From JBKXSZ01 sp047017005 (GTDB lineage: Bacteria > Bacillota > Clostridia > TANB77 > CAG-508): 12,084 bases of DNA. The stretch is taken from assembly GCA_047017005.1 (NCBI GenBank), contig JBKXSZ010000030.1, forward strand, positions 1-12,084, read 5' to 3'. Each line of letters starts with the position of its first letter. Position 1 is the first letter of the stretch. The translations under genes and the position numbers were made by a program. This document shows positions 6,918 to 12,084 of the stretch, piece after piece. Under the pieces are notes generated by a model. That model saw only the letters and a list, made by a program, of their open reading frames with translations. It made no database searches and had not been told where the DNA came from.

Positions 6918-7196
6918 TTAATCTAGTAAATCTATTATTTTAATTTGCATTGTTTCTGCTATTTTTATGATATCATCTAATACTTTTTTCATATTTTCTT
7001 TTGTTTCTTCTATTATATTTTCTTTTTCTTCTTTTGTTTTGATTTCCTCTATTTCATATGTTATCCTTTTTATATCTTTATTTATTTGTCCTGTATGTTC
7101 TATCATTGCAAGTCCTGCGTCTATCATTCTATCTCTGGGATGCGTTGTAGTATCTATCTGTTTTCTTATTTTTTCTTCATATTTTCTTAATTCCAT
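6918..7196 (-). CDS. Small charged helical protein, unknown function
   Basis: A 92-residue protein I do not recognise. It is almost wholly helical by composition, with Glu/Lys/Ile-rich heptad-like stretches from about 38 to 88, which suggests a coiled coil or helical bundle. The N-terminal part has a Pro-containing turn, THPRDRMIDAGLAMIEHTGQ (18-37). There is no membrane segment or signal. It lies 23 bases after prfB with TAGGAGAAAAA before the ATG, and 13 bases before the MazG-like gene, so the three are almost surely co-transcribed. The small helical fold next to a MazG-like protein suggests a partner or a diverged relative, but the ExxE/ExxD metal motif is not evident. That link is inference only. 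Confidence 0.75.
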   Translation of the reverse strand: MELRKYEEKIRKQIDTTTHPRDRMIDAGLAMIEHTGQINKDIKRITYEIEEIKTKEEKENIIEETKENMKKVLDDIIKIAETMQIKIIDLLD

Positions 7197-7219
7197 TTTT
7201 TCTCCTAGCTATCTATTTA

Positions 7220-8327
7220 TTAATTTTTTATGTTTTGCTTTAAATAGGTTGCCATAAATCCGTTTAAATCACCATCCATAACAGCTTGTACATTTCCAAC
7301 TTCATAATTAGTTCGATGATCTTTTACCATAGTATAAGGGCAGAAAACATAAGAACGAATTTGACTTCCCCATGCAATATCTCGTTGAATTCCTTTTAAA
7401 TCCTCTATTTTCTCCTTGTGTTCTTGTTCTTTTAAATCCATTAATTTAGAACGTAACATTTTCATTGCTGTTTCTCTATTTTGAATTTGGGAACGTTCAG
7501 ATTGGCAAGAAACTACAGTATTTGTTGGGATATGCGTAATACGTACTGCAGAAGAAGTCTTATTTACATGTTGACCACCAGCTCCAGATGCACGATAAGT
7601 ATCTACTCTTAAATCATCTGAATTAATATCTAATTCAATGTCATCTGCTATTTCTGGTAGTACTTCTAGAGAAGCAAAAGAAGTATGTCTTCTTCCTCCT
7701 GCGTCAAAAGGTGAAATTCGAACTAAGCGATGTACGCCTTTTTCCGTTTTCAAATACCCATAGGCATATTCACCTATTATTAATGCAGTAACACTTTTTA
7801 TTCCTGCCTCCTCGCCTTCTAAGAAGTCTAATTCTTTTACTTGGTATCCGTTTTGTGCAGCCCATCTTGTATACATACGATATAGCATTGAAGCCCAGTC
7901 TTGAGATTCTGTTCCCCCGGCACCCGGATGTAATGTTATAATCGCGTTATTTGCATCGTATTTTCCAGATAATAAAGTAGCAATTTCTAACTTCTCTAAT
8001 TCTCGTTCTACTCGTCTTGTATCTTTCAATAAGTCTGATATCATATTTTCATCTGGTTCCATATTCAATAATTCATTCATATCCATCAGATTTTGTATCT
8101 CTTGTTGGATATGTTGATATTTTTCATATTTTGCTTTTATATTCTTTATTTCTTGTAGAACATTTCCAGAAGTTTTGGTATCATTCCAAAATCCTTCTTC
8201 TAATGTCTTCTTTTCTAATTTTTTTAATTTCTCCTCCATACTAGGTATGTCAAAGAGAATCACCTATACTTTCTAACTTAGATTTTAAAGATTTTAAACA
8301 CATACTATTTTCTTCTAGTTCTATCAA
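7220..8327 (-). CDS. prfB: Peptide chain release factor 2, with programmed +1 frameshift
   Basis: RF2 recognises UGA and UAA and triggers peptide release on the ribosome. The GGQ catalytic loop (ASGAGGQHVNKT) and the SPF anticodon-like tripeptide (VRISPFDAGGRR) are both present. The gene is in two parts: a TTG start at 8327 gives 25 codons ending GDSL at CTT (8255-8253), then an in-frame TGA (8252-8250). A +1 shift skips base 8252 and continues at GAC, giving a 368-residue protein, the usual RF2 length. The TTG start has GGTGAT five bases upstream, and the 25-codon leader equals that of E. coli RF2. An in-frame ATG (codon 9 of the leader) is a less likely alternative. The open frame seen without the shift begins at a GTG at 8263 and lacks the true N-terminus. 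First gene of a three-gene operon. Confidence 0.93.
8249..8265 (-). promoter_or_regulatory. prfB +1 recoding site (autoregulation)
   Basis: Minus-strand order: a Shine-Dalgarno-like AGGTGA (8265-8260), 4 bases, the slippery CTT (8255-8253), stop TGA (8252-8250) and C. This is the classic RF2 autoregulation cassette (AGGGGG, 3 bases, CTTTGAC in E. coli), with a slightly weaker internal Shine-Dalgarno and one extra spacer base. When RF2 is scarce, ribosomes pause at UGA and shift +1. Confidence 0.92.
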
Positions 8328-8368
8328 AACATATCACCGCTTTCTTTTTATATTTATTTTGTCTTTTT

Positions 8369-8397
8369 ATTATATCCATATTTTCCAAAGATAGCAA
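8369..8397 (-). promoter_or_regulatory. Promoter of the prfB operon
   Basis: TTGCTA (8397-8392), a 17-base spacer and a perfect TATAAT (8374-8369) on the minus strand. The predicted leader to the TTG start is about 35 bases. Confidence 0.7.
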
Positions 8398-8408
8398 TAT
8401 ATTAAGAT

Positions 8409-8442
8409 AGAAAAGATAGAAATTTATCTTCCTATCTTTTCT
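8409..8442 (-). terminator. Probable terminator after the DAACS transporter gene
   Basis: An 11-bp AT-rich stem (AGAAAAGATAG, 8409-8419, with CTATCTTTTCT, 8432-8442) around a 12-base loop, lying between the transporter stop and the prfB promoter. The T-tract on the minus strand is poor (ATCTTAATATATT), so termination may be partial. Confidence 0.5.
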
Positions 8443-8495
8443 TCATAATTTTCTTTCCGTTCATTGTTATGCTATTGTTTCTTTTTTGCGTGATT

Positions 8496-9743
8496 TTATT
8501 TTTCCATCCAATCCTTTCCGTCTACAATACGTGCTGCTAACATAGAAGAGCTTGTATCTCCTACTACATTTAGCATTGTCGCTGGTGGGTCTATAATCGT
8601 AGCAATAATCGTTAAAATAGGGAGTGCTGCTACTGGGTATCCCATTAAGGTTAATATCATCATTTCTGAAATAGTACCTCCCCCAATTGGAACAGCAGTA
8701 ATTAATAAATTAGCTAATAGAGCAACTCCTAAAACTTCTAAAATTCCTCCTATTCCAGTTACATTTGTTCCAAATAAACAAACTAAAAACATAATTTTAA
8801 ACACCGACCCTATAATAGAGCCATCTTTATGAAAGCTTGTTCCTAATGGAATAATAGTCTCTGCAATATCATCCGATACTCCTATCTTTTTTGCAGTGTT
8901 AATATTTACGGGTATAGAAGCAGCACTAGAACAAGTCGCAAGTGAAGTCACTGTAGATGGTATAATATTTTTCCAAAAAGCCTTTATTCCTTTTCTTCCC
9001 CCTGCTATCCAAGCATAAATAGAATATACAATAAAATAGAATAAAATAGCTATCAATAAGTAATATCCAAAAGTTTTTGCATATCCAATTGCTATCTCCG
9101 AGCCAAATGTTCCTACTAAAGCTGCGAAATAACATCCAAGTCCTATTGGCGCATAATACATGATAATTTGAATTAGTTTCATAATAATTTCATTTGCAGA
9201 GATTAAAAAGTCAGATACTGGTTTTGCTTTTTCTTTTGCCATATTCATAGCGCTTCCAAATAAGATGGAGAAAATTAATAATGCAATTAAATTATCTTTT
9301 GAAAGTAATTTATTGAAATCATTAACAGTTAGCACTTGTACAGTACGGTCTAAAATGCTTAATTCTTCTTCCTCTTGTGAAATTCCCTCTGTGTTTTCTA
9401 ATGATTGTTGTATTGCTTCTGTATCTTTTGGACTTACTAATTTAACAAAATATGTACTTATAAATCCAATTAAAACAGCAATAAGAGATGTCATAATAAA
9501 GACACCAACAATTGTAGTCATTATTTTCCCCAATCGTTTTGGTTGTTTCATTTTTGAAATAGATGTTGTAATTGTTAGGAAGATAAGAGGTACTACAATA
9601 ACGAACATTAGGTTAATAAAAATATCTCCAAGTGGTTTTAATATTTTGGTCTTTTCCTTAAAAAGTAATCCGGCTATTGCACCTAGTAAAATAGCAACTA
9701 ATAAAATAATAGTCTGTTTGTAATTTTTCCATAGTTTTCTCAT
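8496..9743 (-). CDS. Dicarboxylate/amino acid:cation symporter (DAACS family)
   Basis: An inner-membrane secondary transporter of the glutamate-transporter fold; 415 residues, the usual length. Seen: N-terminal hydrophobic scaffold helices with VPLIFLTITTSIS (51-63), the serine-rich hairpin 1 tip TCSSAASIP (270-278), IPLGTSFHKDGS (298-309), a hairpin 2 GGGTISE segment (354-360) and DPPATMLNVVGD (385-396). Against the Pyrococcus homologue GltPh the cation residues Asp312, Asn401 and Asp405 are kept (Asp307, Asn392, Asp396). The carboxylate-binding Arg397 is Ala388, and the NMDGT motif is HKDGS. A neutral substrate such as Ser/Thr is therefore more likely than glutamate or aspartate. This is inference. 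The start ATG has GGGAG seven bases upstream. It has its own promoter and seems monocistronic. Confidence 0.92.
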   Translation of the reverse strand: MRKLWKNYKQTIILLVAILLGAIAGLLFKEKTKILKPLGDIFINLMFVIVVPLIFLTITTSISKMKQPKRLGKIMTTIVGVFIMTSLIAVLIGFISTYFVKLVSPKDTEAIQQSLENTEGISQEEEELSILDRTVQVLTVNDFNKLLSKDNLIALLIFSILFGSAMNMAKEKAKPVSDFLISANEIIMKLIQIIMYYAPIGLGCYFAALVGTFGSEIAIGYAKTFGYYLLIAILFYFIVYSIYAWIAGGRKGIKAFWKNIIPSTVTSLATCSSAASIPVNINTAKKIGVSDDIAETIIPLGTSFHKDGSIIGSVFKIMFLVCLFGTNVTGIGGILEVLGVALLANLLITAVPIGGGTISEMMILTLMGYPVAALPILTIIATIIDPPATMLNVVGDTSSSMLAARIVDGKDWMEK

Positions 9744-9776
9744 GGGTATTCTCCCTTTTTCATAATGTTATAAAAC

Positions 9777-9790
9777 ACGTTAATTAACGT
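9777..9790. promoter_or_regulatory. Perfect 14-bp palindrome in the transporter leader
   Basis: ACGTTAATTAACGT is fully self-complementary with no loop, and after one mismatch three A/T pairs extend it on each side. It lies about 10-25 bases downstream of the predicted transcription start and about 34 bases before the DAACS start codon. A dyad with no loop fits a dimeric repressor site better than an RNA hairpin. It does not match the CcpA, CodY, Fur or GlnR consensus as I know them. Confidence 0.45.
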
Positions 9791-9806
9791 TTTATTCTAT
9801 AGTAAC

Positions 9807-9836
9807 AGTATATACTTTTTTTATAAAAAAAATCAA
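9807..9836 (-). promoter_or_regulatory. Putative promoter of the DAACS transporter
   Basis: TTGATT (9836-9831), an 18-base spacer that is almost all A/T, and TATACT (9812-9807) on the minus strand. The -35 is imperfect. A shifted alternative -10, TAGAAT, lies about 12 bases downstream. Confidence 0.5.
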
Positions 9837-9846
9837 TAAAAAGTGT

Positions 9847-9876
9847 AACTAAAGCCATAAAAATATAGCTTCGGTT
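9847..9876 (-). terminator. Weak hairpin downstream of the tyrS remnant
   Basis: On the minus strand AAGCTATA and TATGGCTT pair (one G-U) around TTTT, with an outer AAC/GTT pairing across a 2x2 mismatch. It is followed by AGTTACACTTTTT, so the T-tract is displaced. It could be the old tyrS terminator. It lies about 105 bases past the tyrS stop. No other structure stands out in 9877-9982. Confidence 0.35.
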
Positions 9877-9982
9877 CTACTTTACTATTTATTTTTAATA
9901 TTTTCTTTATTAATATATTCCATGCTTGCTTTTCATATAATACTTATTAAATCCAAAAATATATATCAACCATAGAAGTGAC

Positions 9983-10444
9983 TTATCTAGTTACTTTTTT
10001 AAATCTATTTTTTCCGAATTGTACTACTACTTCTTTTTCAATTTCAATCTTTTTATTTACATTTGTAATGATTATTCCATCAATTTTTACTCCATTTCCT
10101 ATAATCATTCTTTTAGCTTCACTCTTTGAATTTGCAAATCCAACCTTTAATAATAATTCACAAATATTGATTTGATTTTCTAGTATTTTTATCTCTTCAA
10201 TAATTTTTCCTTTTGCAATACTCAAATATTTTTCCTTTACATTTTCAAACTCATTTATATTATCATACATTTTTAACAATTCTTTAGCGAAAGTAAAATG
10301 AGCCTCTCTTATATCTCCACTCATTATTTTATCAATCTCCGCTATTGGTAAATCGGTTGTTAATTCAAAGTACTGTCTTAAAACATTATCTGGTATTTTC
10401 ATACTTTTTTTAAATTTTTCAAATGGTGAATCAGTAAGACCTAA
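9983..10444 (-). pseudogene. tyrS: 3' remnant of tyrosyl-tRNA synthetase gene
   Basis: Bases 10444 to 9983 encode about 153 residues of a TyrRS C-terminal part: LGLTDSPFEK, then MKIPDNVLRQYFELTTDLP, a helical linker and an S4-type RNA-binding domain (LLLKVGFANSKSEAKRMI onward). The Rossmann catalytic domain with the HIGH and KMSKS motifs is missing. TyrRS is normally about 400-420 residues. Homology continues 14 codons upstream of the first ATG (10402) and stops at an in-frame TAA (10447-10445). The ATG has no ribosome site, so this is a truncated gene rather than a designed small protein. Within the remnant the frame is intact, which points to a recent break or to continued selection. The next gene's stop is only 14 bases upstream of the TAA, placing the breakpoint at about 10445-10462. 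Confidence 0.85.
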
Positions 10445-10461
10445 TTACTCTTTAACAATTT

Positions 10462-11592
10462 TTAGTTGCCATTACTAGACATAAACCATGTGGCTACAGG
10501 AATTTCATTTTTTATCGTATTTTCATCTAATCTCACATTTATAACATCTATTAATACATCTCCCAGTTGTTCTATTTTATTATATCCACCTTTGCACTCT
10601 ATGGTAGTGTTTGAATTAATTTCTACTTGTATTTCAAATTCTTCACTATTAATATTTTGACTTTCTACTGATTCTTTAAATATTAGAGTGAGTATCGCTT
10701 TATTGTTGTTTATTATGTTCATATTTTTTCCTCTTACATTTGTTTGAGTTTTTGAATCTATAGGATGTTCTAATGATAAATTCTTTATCAATTCTTTTCT
10801 TAATTCTTCCCCTTTAATATTGCTTAATATACCAATTACTTTTGATTCTTCAGTGTAAGGATAAGTATCTATATAATTCCCTACTTTTATATCACTAACA
10901 TTTATTTCTTCATTTGTTCTTCCATTTATAAACTTAAAGTTACGATTAAGCTTTATTAAATATTTTTTGTTATTTGATTGATTTTCAAAAATTATATTAT
11001 CTGAATTTATTTCAGTTATTATACCTTCATACTCATATTTATCTCCTAGATTATTACTTATGTTTTTTATGAAATCCTCTGTTGCTATTTTTTTCTCATC
11101 TTTATACAATGATATTCCTTCATTTGCTATAGCAACTTTAATATTTTCTTTTGGATTTATATAATCTGATACTTTTTCTGATGTAGTAATTTCTAATGAA
11201 TGTCCTAATACCCTCTTTCCGTGTCCTCTTTCATATTTTATTTTAGTTGTTTTTTTCTCATCAATATCAACTAGTATAGTAACTATACAAGCCTCATTTT
11301 TTCCATTATAATCATCGTTATAAAACTGAAATTCAGCTGTTTTACTATTGTCTTTTATATCATATTGAGCATAAGTTAATTTAACCCCTTTCTCATATTT
11401 TTGTGCTAATGGAGTTAATTCATATTTTATTAATGCTAAATCATAAATATCAGAATTTATGTCATAAAACTCATCATATTCTTTATTTGTATATGGTGCA
11501 AAATCATCGTTGTTTGTAATAAAGTTATAAGTAACGATAGACATTATTATTATAAAAACCACTATAATTATTGATAATATTTTCTTTTTCAT
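10462..11592 (-). CDS. Membrane-anchored extracytoplasmic protein, unknown
   Basis: About 376 residues with no family I recognise. An N-terminal Lys-rich stretch and one hydrophobic helix (about 6-22, ILSIIIVVFIIIM) form an uncleaved anchor or signal; there is no lipobox Cys. The rest is polar, rich in Asn, Lys, Glu and Ile, and reads as mostly beta. A middle part (about 190-260, YEGIITEINSDNIIFEN to KVGNYIDTYPY) resembles a small OB-like barrel, and a C-terminal part (about 285-370) has GGYNKIEQLGDVLIDVINVRLDE. Base composition is more AT-rich than in the housekeeping genes. The start is ambiguous: AAAGGA directly abuts an ATG at 11604 (380 residues) and is 12 bases before the one used here. 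It is downstream of two small genes on the same strand and directly upstream of the tyrS break. Confidence 0.75.
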   Translation of the reverse strand: MKKKILSIIIVVFIIIMSIVTYNFITNNDDFAPYTNKEYDEFYDINSDIYDLALIKYELTPLAQKYEKGVKLTYAQYDIKDNSKTAEFQFYNDDYNGKNEACIVTILVDIDEKKTTKIKYERGHGKRVLGHSLEITTSEKVSDYINPKENIKVAIANEGISLYKDEKKIATEDFIKNISNNLGDKYEYEGIITEINSDNIIFENQSNNKKYLIKLNRNFKFINGRTNEEINVSDIKVGNYIDTYPYTEESKVIGILSNIKGEELRKELIKNLSLEHPIDSKTQTNVRGKNMNIINNNKAILTLIFKESVESQNINSEEFEIQVEINSNTTIECKGGYNKIEQLGDVLIDVINVRLDENTIKNEIPVATWFMSSNGN

Positions 11593-11656
11593 TTTAAATT
11601 TCATTCCTTTACAACTTACTATAAATCTATTAAACTACAAAATTGTAATTTGACGA

Positions 11657-11863
11657 TTACTTATTCAAATAATATTTATTATTTTTTGTTCTAACTAAAA
11701 TCTTATCTTTTACCAATTTATCATTTAATTTTGAAAAAGCATTAGGATTACATACACCTATTTCTTCTAATGTTTTTGCAGTTTCTTCCGATATTGCTCC
11801 ATTTTGTTCTAGTTTCTTTAAAATTATTCTTTTTCTCATCAATAATGCTGGTGATCCAAACAT
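11657..11863 (-). CDS. Small winged-helix-like protein
   Basis: The 68-residue basic protein has helices around MRKRIILKKLEQNG (9-22) and SEETAKTLEEIG (25-36), then NPNAFSKLNDKLVKDKILVRTKNNKYYLNK, a recognition-helix-plus-beta-wing pattern seen in small winged-helix proteins. DNA binding is plausible but not shown. The start used puts AAAGGAG nine bases upstream. An ATG three codons earlier (11872) touches the AGGAG and would have no usable spacing. It lies 30 bases after the 47-residue membrane gene and about 65 bases before the next gene, so co-transcription is likely. Possibly a regulator or a partner of the neighbouring membrane protein. The function is unknown. Confidence 0.7.
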   Translation of the reverse strand: MFGSPALLMRKRIILKKLEQNGAISEETAKTLEEIGVCNPNAFSKLNDKLVKDKILVRTKNNKYYLNK

Positions 11864-11893
11864 ATTTCTCATCTCCTTTTCAACTAGTAATTT

Positions 11894-12037
11894 CTATTTA
11901 ACAATAAATCTATAAATGGCATAAACAACCCATATAAGCCAAGAATATGCCCATATATCAAATATAAAACTTACTGATAAATACACAATAGCAACTATAA
12001 TGGCAATTATCCAATTTATTAGTCTTTTATTTTTCAT
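11894..12037 (-). CDS. Small two-helix membrane protein
   Basis: A 47-residue hydrophobic protein with two predicted membrane helices (about 8-25 and 28-45), a short Phe-Asp turn between them, and Lys at both ends. The start is well set by GGAGG six bases before the ATG. An upstream GTG at 12079 would add a polar extension and is unlikely. The TTATAATG context could couple its translation to a gene ending just before it. It stops with TAG, followed by the winged-helix-like gene. Small membrane protein plus small DNA-binding-like protein is a common pairing in accessory cassettes, but I cannot name a function. Confidence 0.65.
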   Translation of the reverse strand: MKNKRLINWIIAIIVAIVYLSVSFIFDIWAYSWLIWVVYAIYRFIVK

Positions 12038-12084
12038 TATAACCTCCATTCCGTCGCTTCGCTCGGCACAAAGTGCCACGAAAA
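12037..12084 (-). other. GC-rich hairpin motif at the window edge, possible 3' end of another gene
   Basis: On the minus strand this contains GGCAC-TTT-GTGCC (12077-12065) followed by AGCGAAGCGA (12063-12054), strikingly GC-rich for this genome. One frame runs open from the window edge and ends in TAA at 12039-12037, overlapping the next ATG by one base (TAATG). It could be the last 15 codons of an upstream gene, ending HFVPSEATEWRL. The motif could equally be a dispersed repeat. Only the window edge prevents a decision. Confidence 0.35.

Noticed and set aside
8926..9135. A 69-codon minus-strand frame inside the transporter gene
   Set aside because: It is an out-of-frame shadow of the DAACS gene with no ribosome site. 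The transporter frame carries all family motifs.
9265..9723. A 152-codon plus-strand frame opposite the transporter
   Set aside because: It lies antisense to a well-supported membrane protein gene. Its translation has no recognisable motif and there is no promoter or ribosome site ahead of it.
9983..10402. A stand-alone S4-domain RNA-binding protein starting at ATG 10402
   Set aside because: TyrRS similarity continues 14 codons upstream of that ATG up to a stop, and the ATG lacks a ribosome site, so a truncated tyrS is the better explanation.
10462..11604. Lipoprotein or toxin assignment for the 376-residue anchored protein
   Set aside because: There is no lipobox Cys after the hydrophobic helix, and no catalytic motif could be recognised.

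Overview
This AT-rich window comes from a low-GC Gram-positive bacterium, most likely a member of the Clostridia (Bacillota). The evidence is strong AGGAG-type ribosome sites, sigma-A promoters of the TTGACA-17-TATAAT kind, a clostridial-style IS200 element, a DUF3417-type glucan phosphorylase, and a release factor 2 gene that uses UGA as stop. It is mostly chromosomal housekeeping sequence. The right-hand 1.6 kb looks rearranged or accessory.

Layout from left to right. A pyruvate kinase gene (minus strand) has its own promoter and a clear intrinsic terminator. Next is an IS200-type insertion sequence (about 1795-2490, tnpA on plus), placed between the glycogen/maltodextrin phosphorylase gene (glgP, minus) and a strong hairpin that was probably the glgP terminator. 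A 480-base region with divergent promoters follows. It drives glgP to the left and an unrecognised single-pass membrane protein (5564-6304) to the right. That gene converges on a prfB operon (minus): RF2 with a +1 programmed frameshift, then a 92-residue helical protein, then a MazG-like all-alpha NTP pyrophosphohydrolase. The two converging units share one hairpin terminator that contains both stop codons.

Upstream of prfB is a dicarboxylate/amino-acid:cation symporter (DAACS) gene (minus). Its promoter is followed by a perfect 14-bp palindrome in the leader. Beyond it is a 3' fragment of a tyrosyl-tRNA synthetase gene that lacks the catalytic domain and has no ribosome site. Behind that fragment, on the same strand, are three unrecognised genes: a 376-residue membrane-anchored extracytoplasmic protein, a 68-residue winged-helix-like protein and a 47-residue two-helix membrane protein. 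A GC-rich hairpin motif ends the window.

Pyruvate kinase and GlgP belong to central carbon and storage-glucan metabolism, but they are separately promoted. I do not see a new multi-gene defence or biosynthetic system here. The best leads are (i) an IS200 fold-back stem that would hide the transposase ribosome site only in read-through transcripts, (ii) the truncated tyrS with foreign-looking genes abutting the breakpoint, (iii) the MazG-like protein in the RF2 operon, and (iv) a DAACS transporter with unusual substrate/cation-site residues. Gene assignments rest on motifs read by eye. No database search was run.
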